Shown piece after piece: positions 45,536 to 55,756 of a DNA stretch of 64,000 nt (positions are counted from its first letter, which is position 1; every line of letters begins with the position of its first letter). The notes under the pieces were generated by a model. The model did not search any database. It was not told the origin of the DNA and saw only the letters and a list, made by a program, of their open reading frames with translations. The position numbers were made by a program, and so were the translations under genes. This DNA is from Proteiniphilum saccharofermentans. GTDB taxonomy: Bacteria; Bacteroidota; Bacteroidia; Bacteroidales; Dysgonomonadaceae. The stretch lies in NCBI RefSeq assembly GCF_900095135.1, contig NZ_LT605205.1, forward strand, positions 3,906,001 to 3,970,000. The letters are read 5' to 3'.

Positions 45536-45901
45536 TTACCCCTTAAAAATAAAATAGACTGCGAGTACCAGAAAGACAAATCCAAGAAAGTGGTTCCATT
45601 TCAATTGGGTACCGAAAGCGAGGAATGAAAAAATGACGAAGACGACCAAAGTAATTACTTCCTGTATGACTTTCAGTTGCAGGAGAGAGAAACTGCCTCC
45701 GTTTCCTTCAAACCCAATACGGTTTGCCGGAACCTGAAAGCAGTATTCGAAAAAGGCAACCAGCCAACTGAAGACGATCACCCCGATAAGCGGCAATTTA
45801 CTGAACCATGCATTTTCTGCCAATTTTAAATGTCCGTACCATGCAAAAGTCATAAAGACATTTGAACAGATCAAAAGTCCGATAGTGAGAAGATAATTCA
45901 T
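45536..45901 (-). CDS. DMT-superfamily DUF486 membrane protein
   Basis: This 121-residue inner-membrane protein has four hydrophobic segments. It matches DUF486, small DMT-like proteins, through LLICSNVFMTFAWYGHLK and VFSWLVAFFEYCFQVPANR with GFEGNGGSFSLLQLKVIQE. Function unknown; small multidrug-resistance-type transport is possible by fold only. It has a full promoter at 45936-45967 that overlaps the end of the upstream dipeptide epimerase gene. Confidence 0.9.
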   Translation of the reverse strand: MNYLLTIGLLICSNVFMTFAWYGHLKLAENAWFSKLPLIGVIVFSWLVAFFEYCFQVPANRIGFEGNGGSFSLLQLKVIQEVITLVVFVIFSFLAFGTQLKWNHFLGFVFLVLAVYFIFKG

Positions 45902-45935
45902 TCCAATAACCTGAAAAAGAAGTGAAAAAATCGCG

Positions 45936-45967
45936 CAAATGTACGAACAAGATTTTTATCTTCCAAA
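45936..45967 (-). promoter_or_regulatory. Full promoter of the DUF486 gene
   Basis: Minus strand: TTTG (45964-45967), 20 bases, TACATTTG (45936-45943), both elements matched. It lies across the last codons of the epimerase gene. Confidence 0.6.
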
Positions 45968-47110
45968 GATCAACTCTTTTATCGGTTTTACCCCGATACC
46001 GGGCCGGTCGTTAGGTATAATCTTTCCATTTTCAAGTTTTGCACCATCGAAACAATCATTCCCTATCAGGAGTGCACCATCAAGGTCGGCAAAATCCATT
46101 CCTGAATAAAGCTGGGCCGCGGCCGATATCGCACAAGAGGTTTCGGTCATACACCCTATCATTACCTTCATTCCCAACGAGGAAGCCAACCCCCGCATTT
46201 TCCACGCTTCATGCATACCGGTACACTTCATCAGCTTGATATTAATCCCGGAAAAGACTCCTTTCATGCGCTCCACATCAGCAAGACGTTGTATCGACTC
46301 ATCGGCAAAAATTGGAAGAGGGCTTTCTTCGGTGAGGCGGGCAATATTATCCAGATCCTGTTTCGGCATAGGTTGCTCTACCATCACTACCCCTTTCTCC
46401 TTCAGCCAGAAGATCATATCAAGTGCCTGTTGGCGGTCTTTCCACCCCTGATTGGCATCCACGGCCAACGGCAGATCGGTTTCTGAACGTATGGCTTCGA
46501 TCATTCTCTTATCGTCAGGGCCACCTACCTTTACCTTCAGGATGTTGAATCGTCCAAGCGCTTCGCGTGTCTTTTCGCGCACCACTTCATCGCTGTCGAT
46601 ACCGATGGTAAAGGTAGTATCCGGCACATTGTATTTGTCCAATTTCCGTATCTTGTACCACGGCATACCTGCGATCTTCCCCACCAGATCATGCAGGGCA
46701 ATATCGACAGCCGCCTTTGCCGCCGTGTTTTTCCCGGCAATGCTGTCAACATAAGCCATTATCCCTTCAATATGATCAGGCCCCGTAAAGCCTGACAGAT
46801 CCACTTTCCTGAGGAATTCGATCACCGAAGCCTGTGTTTCTCCAAGATAAGGAGGCAGGGATGCTTCGCCGTAACCTTCCAGTCCGTCATATTCTATTTT
46901 AATCAGTACCACAGGTGTGGTCGTACGTGAAAACCCGGAGATGGTAAATGTATGGTTCAACTGCAGGTCATAAGGAGTCCAGGATAGTTTCATTGTGCTG
47001 TTTGGTTGTCTGTTTCTTTTGGAAGAGCAAGCGGGCAGTATTGACGTTGCAGCCAGAGATGCGGCAGCCATGGCTGATATCTTTAGAAAGTGACGACGAT
47101 CCTCTTTCAT
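45956..47110 (-). CDS. Exported dipeptide epimerase (enolase superfamily, L-Ala-D/L-Glu type)
   Basis: The product epimerises L-Ala-D-Glu from peptidoglycan to L-Ala-L-Glu in murein-peptide breakdown. I start at ATG 47110 (MKEDRRHFLK), eight codons inside the longest frame. Active-site residues are in order: KVKVGG (Lys pair), AVDANQGW (Asp), MVEQPMP (Glu), FADESIQ (Asp) and INIKLMKC (Lys). Oddly, it begins with a twin-arginine motif RRHFLKIS followed by a hydrophobic run and lipobox ILPAC, so it should be exported folded and lipid-anchored, whereas E. coli YcjG is cytoplasmic. It lies four bases after the NlpC/P60 gene, its likely partner. Confidence 0.9.
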   Translation of the reverse strand: MKEDRRHFLKISAMAAASLAATSILPACSSKRNRQPNSTMKLSWTPYDLQLNHTFTISGFSRTTTPVVLIKIEYDGLEGYGEASLPPYLGETQASVIEFLRKVDLSGFTGPDHIEGIMAYVDSIAGKNTAAKAAVDIALHDLVGKIAGMPWYKIRKLDKYNVPDTTFTIGIDSDEVVREKTREALGRFNILKVKVGGPDDKRMIEAIRSETDLPLAVDANQGWKDRQQALDMIFWLKEKGVVMVEQPMPKQDLDNIARLTEESPLPIFADESIQRLADVERMKGVFSGINIKLMKCTGMHEAWKMRGLASSLGMKVMIGCMTETSCAISAAAQLYSGMDFADLDGALLIGNDCFDGAKLENGKIIPNDRPGIGVKPIKELIFGR

Positions 47111-47114
47111 ACTC

Positions 47115-48293
47115 TCATTGCTTATAAAATTCATTTTCGAAGATAGTCTCGATTCCTGGTGTACCTACCATGCCGACAATACGTTTGGTTCGAAGGTAAC
47201 GGTTCCTGTTATACCCATCATACAACGGATCAGCCGGATCAAGACTACTGACATGGATATAATCGGAAGCGTGGATAAAACGGTTATTCCCGATGTATAT
47301 ACCTACATGTACCACCTTTTCTTCCGGATTGTCATCAGTCGCTTTTGAACCGAAAAAGAGCAGGTCTCCCGGCAAGGCATTACTGAAATCACCCTGATCG
47401 TCTGTCAGTTTACCGCTATGAACCTGCTGGGAAGCATCACGGGCCAAAATGACACCGTGCATAAAATAGACGGTTTTGGTAAACCCACTGCAATCCAACC
47501 CCCTGGAAGAAGTGCCTCCCCAAAGGTAAGGTATTCCCATAAACCGGTATGCGGTATTTACAATACTTTCACCGGTCAACTTAATACCCTTCAACCATTC
47601 TGTAGTTTCGACACCATCCGATTTACTGACATATCCTTCACGACCGTCGGGATATTCCACATGATAGAATTCTCCATTAGCGCCTTTCATTACTAACATA
47701 TTGCCCGTGACCAGATCGGAAACAGGCAAGGAATCTCTTTCCGGCTTCTCCAGTGAATGGGCAAAAACAGATGTAACAATAATCTTTGGTTTTTGCAGGT
47801 ATTGCTGTAACTCCGGCTTTGTCATCGCTTTTACCGATCCGTTCATCCAACCAATATATTTATCCGGAGTCTGTATACGCCACCATCCACCGCGTTTCTC
47901 CAGTATCATTACCGGCATTCCCAACAATCCCTGGGATACCAATTCAGAACCGTAACGGGGTTCAGCACGAAGAGTCCCTGCCGAATTATAAATCACGCCC
48001 CATACTGTATCGCCCAACTCCCGGCCAGGCAGCAGGCGAATACTGTCTCTCACAATTCCTGATATTGCTTTCGCCTGTAAAATCAGATCATCATAAGCCA
48101 ACCTACTGCTCGTTTCACCTTTAAGGATAAGCTGGCCCCCTTGCTCCACAGCCTCCACATTGAATACCCCGACACGGCTATCAGGCGCATATTTCTCCTT
48201 TAACAACTTAATCACAGAGTCCATATCACTATTCTGAGACATAACAGATAACGTTGAAAAGAACAAGACAAATAAAAAAAATATTTTTTGCAT
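47115..48293 (-). CDS. NlpC/P60 endopeptidase with SH3-like domains (YkfC-like)
   Basis: This 392-residue exported enzyme probably cleaves L-Ala-D-Glu from the rest of murein peptides (gamma-D-glutamyl-L-diamino acid endopeptidase). A signal peptide (MQKIFFLFVLFFSTLSVMSQ) is followed by an N-terminal region, bacterial SH3-like domains (~95-240, RAEPRYGSELVSQGLLGMPV) and the NlpC/P60 domain (~250-380). Catalytic residues are Cys in LDCSGFTK, His in VVHVGIYIG and His in FIHASDYIHV. The four-base gap to the dipeptide epimerase makes a two-step murein-peptide unit. Confidence 0.93.
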   Translation of the reverse strand: MQKIFFLFVLFFSTLSVMSQNSDMDSVIKLLKEKYAPDSRVGVFNVEAVEQGGQLILKGETSSRLAYDDLILQAKAISGIVRDSIRLLPGRELGDTVWGVIYNSAGTLRAEPRYGSELVSQGLLGMPVMILEKRGGWWRIQTPDKYIGWMNGSVKAMTKPELQQYLQKPKIIVTSVFAHSLEKPERDSLPVSDLVTGNMLVMKGANGEFYHVEYPDGREGYVSKSDGVETTEWLKGIKLTGESIVNTAYRFMGIPYLWGGTSSRGLDCSGFTKTVYFMHGVILARDASQQVHSGKLTDDQGDFSNALPGDLLFFGSKATDDNPEEKVVHVGIYIGNNRFIHASDYIHVSSLDPADPLYDGYNRNRYLRTKRIVGMVGTPGIETIFENEFYKQ

Positions 48294-48389
48294 TTCAATT
48301 ACCGCTATGAAAATTATGCGAAATATACAACTTTTTATTGAACTGAAAATAATATAATGAAAAATTCATATAAGACACAGAATATCATT

Positions 48390-48397
48390 ATCTTTGC
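48390..48397 (+). promoter_or_regulatory. -7 element for the isoaspartyl methyltransferase gene
   Basis: TATCTTTG matches TAnnTTTG, 27 bases before the ATG at 48424; no clear -33 TTTG. Confidence 0.45.
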
Positions 48398-48423
48398 TTT
48401 TATCACACTAGAAACCGCATATT

Positions 48424-49185
48424 ATGAGAAGAGGAAAGCAGCATCCCATTACGGTGTTCATTATTGCCCTTTTCTGTATAGGGCTGATCACCTGCGCATC
48501 GAACAGTACTAGAAACCAGCAAAAGAAATCAGATATCCACATGACAGATCTTCCCCGGCGACACGACGAAGCAAAAAAACTAGCCAAAGAATTAAAGAAA
48601 AAAGGCATTTCCGACAAGCGTGTTTTAACGGCTATCGGCAATATCCCGAGACATTCCTTTATCGACGCGCAACTCTCCGCATACGCTTATGAGGATCGCC
48701 CACTACCGATCGAAAGCGGACAAACCATCTCTCAACCTTTCACAGTAGCCTGGCAGACCCAGCTATTGCAATTGAAACCGGGTGAAAAAGTACTGGAGAT
48801 AGGAACCGGCAGCGGATACCAAGCGGCGGTACTATGCGAAATGGAGGCAGAGGTTTACAGCATAGAGAGGTACTACAACCTGTATGAAAGCGCCAAAGAG
48901 ACCCTGAACAAATTGGGATATTATCCGAATCTCTTTTTTGGTGATGGCTTCGAAGGACTGCCCGAACATGCTCCTTTCGACAAGATACTGATCACCGCTG
49001 CACCGGAGAAGATCCCTGAAAAGCTATTACAGCAACTACGCATAGGTGGATGGATGGTTGCACCTGTGGGAGGAAGGGCAGGACAAAAAATGACCGTTAT
49101 CCGGAGGATAAGTGAGAATGAATTCAAGGAATCGGAGCACGGGGATTTTATCTTTGTTCCCATGCAGGAAGGAACAGTAAAATAG
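48424..49185 (+). CDS. pcm: Protein-L-isoaspartate O-methyltransferase with lipoprotein signal
   Basis: This 253-residue enzyme repairs isoaspartyl residues with SAM. Family motifs are GQTISQPFTVAWQTQLLQL and LEIGTGSGYQAAVL, then NLFFGDGFEGLPEHAPFDKI. The C-terminal ~205 residues are a normal PCMT. Unlike the cytoplasmic E. coli enzyme it has an N-terminal hydrophobic segment with a lipobox-like LITC (~residue 25), so it may be periplasmic and lipid-anchored. An internal ATG at about residue 40 (MTDLPRRHDE) would give the cytoplasmic form, so localisation is open. Confidence 0.9.
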   Translation: MRRGKQHPITVFIIALFCIGLITCASNSTRNQQKKSDIHMTDLPRRHDEAKKLAKELKKKGISDKRVLTAIGNIPRHSFIDAQLSAYAYEDRPLPIESGQTISQPFTVAWQTQLLQLKPGEKVLEIGTGSGYQAAVLCEMEAEVYSIERYYNLYESAKETLNKLGYYPNLFFGDGFEGLPEHAPFDKILITAAPEKIPEKLLQQLRIGGWMVAPVGGRAGQKMTVIRRISENEFKESEHGDFIFVPMQEGTVK

Positions 49186-49206
49186 AGATACCCCAAGGGA
49201 TCCGAT

Positions 49207-49241
49207 AAAAAAAGCTGCCGCTGTATTTCTACAACGACAGC
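49207..49241 (-). terminator. Intrinsic terminator of the LVIVD lipoprotein gene
   Basis: Minus strand: a 12-pair stem (49214-49241, two G-U pairs) with a GAAA tetraloop, followed by seven U (49207-49213), 25 bases past the stop at 49267. On the plus strand the two wobbles become mismatches and there is no U-run, so it is directional. Confidence 0.85.
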
Positions 49242-49266
49242 AGGAAATTGAGCAAACAGGGAAGTT

Positions 49267-50541
49267 TCATTTACCGATCGGTAAACGGCTCAACCGCCTT
49301 ATACTTTTCACATCGGTATAGTCGTACTGGTATATCCCGTCTTCTGCAATCATCATCAGCACATTATTGAAGGGGATCACATCAAACCCGTCAATATCTT
49401 TGAAATGCGCAAGTATATTGTCCTTATACATAATGGCGCTCGGATTTTCAGCGTTGAATACCCGCAGACCATCATCACAGACGAAAAGTGTACCATTATC
49501 GATCCCCAGCCCTTTCGGGTTTTTCATGTTGTAGGTGACGATGTGTTGGGGTTTCTTTACATCGCTCACATCCACAACGATCAGCTCATTGGCGTCTTGA
49601 CCGCAAAAGGTACCGGAACGAACGGTTACATAGGCGATGTCGTTTTCCACCACCACCGGATCACAACCGAACACATGGGTAATCATGGACTGACGCTCGG
49701 GTTTTAACGGATCTTCCAGCGAATAAATGATCATCCCCGTGGGGGTTCCCATGAACATACAGTTCTTGTAGCTGAAAATGGTTTCCACACTGAAGCCCAC
49801 ATATATATCTTCACCGGTTTTTACGGGTGTCTCTCCTGATAAATCGAAGATCCCGAGCATATTGTTCATTACAGTATAAAGATTGTCCTGATAAATAGCG
49901 AAGCGCGACATGGAGCCGACTACCCCTACACCACCTCCACTATACGAAGCGGCATCGTTATACACCAGATCTTCAGTCACACCGCCCCAGCTCCACCAAC
50001 GGGGTTTGTAATTACGAACCAGCTCTTTTTTCTCCACGGTTTTCCATCCCACAACGACCTTGTTGCCCCGATCCGCAAATTTATCATAATCGATACCGAA
50101 TCCATTTTCCGTTAATGGTAACGCCTCTGGAAAAACCTCTTCTTTCCGCCCTTTGAACACCGGTTTAGCCGGATCATTGATATCGAACCAAACCAAATCG
50201 ACATATGAATCGGCATACAGCATATTATTACGCACATGCATATCTGCATTTCCCAATAATTCGATAAAAGCAATATTGCGCGGATCCGACGGATTGCGAT
50301 TGTCGATGATATGGATTCCTTTCTCCGGTTGGGAAATATAGAGGTATTCGTCATAAAAAACAATTTTCCCCTGTTTTTCAATAGGCTTAGGCCCTTCCAC
50401 ATCGACCGTGCTCCTGAATTCAGAAGCCGACATAAACACAGGCTCATTCACTGTGTAGGTTACATATTCATCTACATAATCCCTACACCCCGGCAAAGCA
50501 AAAAGACCGGTCATTAATAGAAAAAAAGTCAGTTTTTTCAT
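49267..50541 (-). CDS. LVIVD-repeat lipoprotein
   Basis: This 424-residue lipoprotein from ATG 50541 (MKKLTFFLLM) has the lipobox LPGC at about residue 19. The body is a beta-propeller-like set of LVIVD repeats: GIHIIDNRNPSDPRNIAF, LVWFDINDPAKPVF, GIFDLSGETPVKTG, ELIVVDVSDVKKPQHIV, with the family's D-P/K-P turns. Such proteins sit on the outer surface; function is unknown, with adhesion or ligand binding suggested. Its upstream region is broken by a MITE only 22 bases before the start codon, and no promoter is visible between them. Confidence 0.85.
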   Translation of the reverse strand: MKKLTFFLLMTGLFALPGCRDYVDEYVTYTVNEPVFMSASEFRSTVDVEGPKPIEKQGKIVFYDEYLYISQPEKGIHIIDNRNPSDPRNIAFIELLGNADMHVRNNMLYADSYVDLVWFDINDPAKPVFKGRKEEVFPEALPLTENGFGIDYDKFADRGNKVVVGWKTVEKKELVRNYKPRWWSWGGVTEDLVYNDAASYSGGGVGVVGSMSRFAIYQDNLYTVMNNMLGIFDLSGETPVKTGEDIYVGFSVETIFSYKNCMFMGTPTGMIIYSLEDPLKPERQSMITHVFGCDPVVVENDIAYVTVRSGTFCGQDANELIVVDVSDVKKPQHIVTYNMKNPKGLGIDNGTLFVCDDGLRVFNAENPSAIMYKDNILAHFKDIDGFDVIPFNNVLMMIAEDGIYQYDYTDVKSIRRLSRLPIGK

Positions 50542-50563
50542 GATCAAACTATTTTTAAATTAA

Positions 50564-50757
50564 GAAACTGTTTAAATTTTACCGAAATATTTTTTATAAT
50601 TGTACTGTCTATTTTTCTTTGCTACTATTTTGGTCTCTTTTGCGCATCTTTTTCACTTTTTCCTTTTGATTTAGCCCGCTAAATCCGCAAGAAAAAAATA
50701 AAAAATCTATTTCAAAATAGATTCAAAATAGTATAGCAATAAAATTTAAACAGTTTC
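50564..50757. mobile_element. 194-bp MITE with 18-bp terminal inverted repeats
   Basis: Perfect 18-bp ends GAAACTGTTTAAATTTTA (50564-50581) and its complement TAAAATTTAAACAGTTTC (50740-50757) are flanked by the direct repeat TAA (50561-50563, 50758-50760). There is no reading frame of note inside. A perfect internal dyad GATTTAGC/GCTAAATC lies at 50668-50685. This is the structure of a non-autonomous IS derivative; a 3-bp TNA target suits IS5-type elements, but the parent was not identified. Confidence 0.85.
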
Positions 50758-50823
50758 TAAAAATCAAGAATGAAAAATGAAAACTAAAAACCAGGAAATT
50801 CTTCACTCTTAACTATTCATTAT

Positions 50824-52089
50824 TCACTTAAACTGTAGTCTTATCCCCATATTTAATCCGAATATCAACGGATTTTCCGTGCGGGCGCTCATTGGTTGGT
50901 TATTCCTGAAATAGTAGACAATCCGAGGCTCACCGAACAGACTTAGGTTCCCCTGCAACTGATAGCTGAATCCGGCTCCGCCCTGTGCAGAAAACTGTAA
51001 CCCTTTGATCCTGCTATAGAGATTAGTGTGATATACCACGCCGCCATTTTGCTCGATCTCCTGTTTGTAAATTGAGCGAAGTCCCTTCTCGACGCTCCCG
51101 CCACCCAGCAAATACACGTTCCATACATCATTTTGCCACACGGTATATCTCAGGTTTACCGGTATACCTAAATAGTGTTGCCGTAATGTACCCCGGTAAA
51201 TGAAATTATCATTGCGCCTGTAACGAGAAGAAAGGTAAGTGTAGGACAATCCGGTTTCCAGAGTCATGTCCTCAGCAATTGGAAAATCAGCCGTCAGGCT
51301 GAATGAGACGGGAAGACGATGAATGACCTCGGTATAATCATCCGGATCAAGTAAATTGGACTCTCCTCCGGAACCCACTCCACTTCCGTCATGAAGGCCA
51401 CCCCCCGGAAAATAACCATCATAGATTTTTTCATCAGTATCATAAATACCTAATGAAAAATCCAAAGGGGCACCACCGCTCCCCAAAGCCGCTATCAACG
51501 ACCGAAGTCCGCGTTGCTCCTGAGGAGGGGAAGAATTACCATTCTCAGCCAATAACCCTCCCACCGGAAGTTCTTCCACCTCATACCTTATAACTTCTTC
51601 CTGATTGGGCATCTTCTCCGGCACTGGGATCCCACCTGATATTTCATTTTCTGACAACTCAGCAACTTCAATCGGATCCAGAACATCAACCAACTCTACA
51701 ATTTCTGCCGGTTTTACATCCTCAGTTGGCATAACACCCTGCGACGGTTTTGGAGATCCTGTCTGATCCGTAGTTGCTGCTACCTGTATCCTGCTTTCCG
51801 GCTTTATAACTTTTTCCTTTCTTATTTGTTCGGGGAATTGCGAGTCCTCTGTAAGTAAAGGTTCTTTCCCAAAAGGGTTCAATAAAAACAATACCGAGAG
51901 CAATACCACAGCTACGCCTGCTACCCCCCACGACCAATAGGTGAAAACAGGCTTCCTGCATGGCCGGAGTCTGTCCGTTAACGAATCCCACACCTCTGGG
52001 TCTACAGGTATCCGATGCTCGCGCAGCTTATTGCCGACTTTCCTCGCAAAGTCATCCGGTTTATCTATATATTTATCATCTGACCGCAT
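50824..52089 (-). CDS. Single-pass membrane protein with C-terminal beta-barrel-like domain, sigma-factor partner
   Basis: This 421-residue protein has a soluble N-terminus (~1-50, EVWDSLTDRLRPCRK), one membrane helix (WSWGVAGVAVVLLSVLFLL), a long acidic, Pro/Glu-rich linker (~75-215), and a C-terminal domain with alternating strands like OMP_b-brl proteins (FSLTADFPIAEDMTLETGLS to FGLNMGIRLQFK). It lies 13 bases after an ECF sigma gene, so the N-terminus might act as an anti-sigma domain while the C-terminus reaches the outer membrane. That role is inference; no anti-sigma motif is recognised. Confidence 0.7.
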   Translation of the reverse strand: MRSDDKYIDKPDDFARKVGNKLREHRIPVDPEVWDSLTDRLRPCRKPVFTYWSWGVAGVAVVLLSVLFLLNPFGKEPLLTEDSQFPEQIRKEKVIKPESRIQVAATTDQTGSPKPSQGVMPTEDVKPAEIVELVDVLDPIEVAELSENEISGGIPVPEKMPNQEEVIRYEVEELPVGGLLAENGNSSPPQEQRGLRSLIAALGSGGAPLDFSLGIYDTDEKIYDGYFPGGGLHDGSGVGSGGESNLLDPDDYTEVIHRLPVSFSLTADFPIAEDMTLETGLSYTYLSSRYRRNDNFIYRGTLRQHYLGIPVNLRYTVWQNDVWNVYLLGGGSVEKGLRSIYKQEIEQNGGVVYHTNLYSRIKGLQFSAQGGAGFSYQLQGNLSLFGEPRIVYYFRNNQPMSARTENPLIFGLNMGIRLQFK

Positions 52090-52102
52090 TTTTGCTACCT
52101 GT

Positions 52103-52639
52103 TTATCTGTGATCCATTAATTCTGTGACCTTCTTTTGCAATAACTGCCTCGCCCTGAAAAAGAATGAACGTGACGTGCTTTCGGGAATATTCAGCAATG
52201 CAGCAATTTCCCGATGGCTAAAACCCTCCACCGCAAAGAGATTAAAAACCGCTCGATGGGTATCGGGAAGCTCGTCGATACAACGGATTAAATCGTCAGC
52301 TGTGATATCTGCCATATCGGGAACACTGCCGGAACATTCCATCTCAACATCCGTTAACAATTCTTTCTGCTTCAGGCGATTCTTCTTCCGCATATAATCG
52401 AGTGAGGTATTCACAAAAATTTTCCTTATCCATCCTCCAAAAGAACCTTTTCCCGAATATTGTCCTATTTCAACAAAAATTTTCAGGAAGCCTTCCTGTA
52501 ACACGTCTTTGGCATCTTCCATATCGGAGACATAGCGCCTGCATAGAGCCATCATGGCAGGAGCGTACTGGTCGTACACTTCTTTCCTCGCCCACAATTT
52601 TCCCTGCTTGCAAGCAAGTATTAATCGTTGTTCCGACAT
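52103..52639 (-). CDS. ECF-family RNA polymerase sigma factor
   Basis: This 178-residue sigma-70-like factor has region 2 (~20-90, YVSDMEDAKDVLQEGFLKIF, GGWIRKIFVNTSLDYMRK) and region 4 (~115-170, TADDLIRCIDELPDTHR then HREIAALLNIPESTSRSFFF) with the HTH. It has the usual ECF length and no region 3. The neighbour, 13 bases downstream, is a single-pass membrane protein rather than a FecR-type anti-sigma. No SusCD pair is near, so this is probably not a PUL regulator of the FecIR type. Confidence 0.95.
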   Translation of the reverse strand: MSEQRLILACKQGKLWARKEVYDQYAPAMMALCRRYVSDMEDAKDVLQEGFLKIFVEIGQYSGKGSFGGWIRKIFVNTSLDYMRKKNRLKQKELLTDVEMECSGSVPDMADITADDLIRCIDELPDTHRAVFNLFAVEGFSHREIAALLNIPESTSRSFFFRARQLLQKKVTELMDHR

Positions 52640-52804
52640 AAAATTTCCCTGTTTATTATAATGACGTTCGTTGAAAGCAAAACGTTGCAGAGATACAACA
52701 AATTTTTGGTTATTTTTTTTAATCCGAATGTAATTCGGAAAGTGTATGCATTTAAGGAGAAGAAAAGGTCAATATGCCAATGGGGAATTCAATAATTATT
52801 AATC

Positions 52805-52848
52805 AGCAGATTTATCAATCTACCAATCAGTAAATCAACAAATCTGCT
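52805..52848. repeat. Inverted repeat downstream of guaB
   Basis: AGCAGATTT (52805-52813) and AAATCTGCT (52840-52848) flank a 26-base AATCA-rich stretch. It lacks a U-run on the guaB side, so termination is doubtful. Confidence 0.5.
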
Positions 52849-52884
52849 AATCAACATGTATGCTAATAACTACACCCGGAGAGG

Positions 52885-54369
<1,485 letters not shown>

Positions 54370-54392
54370 TCACTTTAAATTTTTATTGCATA

Positions 54393-54400
54393 CAAAAGTA
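54393..54400 (-). promoter_or_regulatory. -7 element for guaB
   Basis: TACTTTTG on the minus strand, 29 bases before the ATG; no perfect -33 TTTG upstream. Confidence 0.5.
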
Positions 54401-54475
54401 GGTATTTTTTCGCGAACTAATCTGATCTCTGATGTTAATTTTAATGATAGGCTTTCCTAATGTTGTTTTATCCTG

Positions 54476-55669
54476 CTATGGCAAGATATTTAGATTTTTA
54501 AATACTTTGGCAATATGCTCTAGAGAGTAATCTATCTGCTCTTTGGTATGTGTCGCCATCAACGAATAGCGAATGAGCGTATCGCCCGGGGAAACTGCCG
54601 GAGATACGACCGGATTGACAAAGATACCTTCTTCAAACAGAAGCTTGGTAACGAGGAAAGTCTTGTCATTGTCACGCACATAGAGAGGCATAATGGGTGT
54701 TGCGGTCGGGCCCAGCTCAAAACCTCTTTCTTTGAACTGGTTGATGGCATAATGGGTAAGTTCCCACAAATTCTTCACCCGTTCGGGTTCCGCCTTCAAT
54801 ATATCCAGGGCGGCTGATGCAGCAGCAGTGGCAGCAGGGGTAATACTTGCACTGAATATATTTGTCCGGGCATTGTGACGCAGGTAATTGATAACAGGGT
54901 AATCGCCCGCCACAAAACCCCCGATTGACGCCAGAGATTTACTGAAAGTACCCATCACCAGGTCCACATCATTAAGCAGGCCAAAATGATCGCACACTCC
55001 ACGTCCACTGTATTTTCGACCGAGAACACCCAGGCTATGGGCTTCATCAACCATAATGTTGGCATTATATTTCTTCGCCAATTTCACAATCTCGGGTAGA
55101 TTGGCCAGATCTCCCTCCATGCTGAATACACCATCTACAACAATTAATTTCACCTTTCCCTGATGGCAGCGTTTTAATTGTTTCTCCAAATGCGCCACAT
55201 CGTTATGACGAAATTTAAACTTTGTAGAATAGGAAGTACGAAGTCCCTCTATAATGGAAGCATGGTCCCTTTCATCCCAGATAATAAAATCATCCCTTCC
55301 CGTGAGACATCCCAGTACCCCCTCATTGACGGTGAAGCCGGTAGAAAATACAATGGCCTCATCCTTATTCATGAAATTGGCAAGTTTCCGTTCCAACTCC
55401 AGGTGAATATCGAGTGTACCGTTCAGGAAGCGGGAACCGGCCATCCCGGTACCATATTTTTTGGTTGCGGCAACGGCCGCCTCTTTCACTTTCGGATGAT
55501 TGGTCAACCCCAAATATGCATTGGAACCGAACATCAACACTTTTTTTCCGTTGATGACTACCTCGGTATCCTGGTCACTCTCAATAGCCCGGAAATAGGG
55601 GTAGATACCCGCCGCCTTTGCGCGTTGCGGAGCATCATATTTCATCATTTTTTCCCTTAAAAGATTCAT
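54476..55669 (-). CDS. spt: Serine palmitoyltransferase-like alpha-oxoamine synthase
   Basis: This ~397-residue PLP enzyme condenses serine with palmitoyl-CoA to 3-ketosphinganine, first step of Bacteroides sphingolipids. I start at ATG 55669 (MNLLREKMMKYDAPQRAKAA). The region from there through IYPYFRAIESDQDTEV and GKKVLMFGSNAYLGL closely fits Bacteroidales SPT. PLP features are WDERDHASIIEG (stacking His), MVDEAHSLGVLG (Asp) and GTFSKSLAS (Schiff-base Lys). Related 2-amino-3-ketobutyrate and 8-amino-7-oxononanoate synthases share the fold, but the N-terminal sequence and the organism favour SPT. Confidence 0.88.
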   Translation of the reverse strand: MNLLREKMMKYDAPQRAKAAGIYPYFRAIESDQDTEVVINGKKVLMFGSNAYLGLTNHPKVKEAAVAATKKYGTGMAGSRFLNGTLDIHLELERKLANFMNKDEAIVFSTGFTVNEGVLGCLTGRDDFIIWDERDHASIIEGLRTSYSTKFKFRHNDVAHLEKQLKRCHQGKVKLIVVDGVFSMEGDLANLPEIVKLAKKYNANIMVDEAHSLGVLGRKYSGRGVCDHFGLLNDVDLVMGTFSKSLASIGGFVAGDYPVINYLRHNARTNIFSASITPAATAAASAALDILKAEPERVKNLWELTHYAINQFKERGFELGPTATPIMPLYVRDNDKTFLVTKLLFEEGIFVNPVVSPAVSPGDTLIRYSLMATHTKEQIDYSLEHIAKVFKNLNILP

Positions 55670-55748
55670 CTGAAAAAAATTTAAAGAATAAGCCCCCACT
55701 TAAAAAAGTACCGGAAGCATCTTTTTAACCATGAACGCAATCAATTCG

Positions 55749-55756
55749 CAAAGATA
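55749..55756 (-). promoter_or_regulatory. -7 element for the SPT gene
   Basis: TATCTTTG on the minus strand, 80 bases before the ATG at 55669, giving a leader of about 70 bases. The -33 match is poor. Confidence 0.4.
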
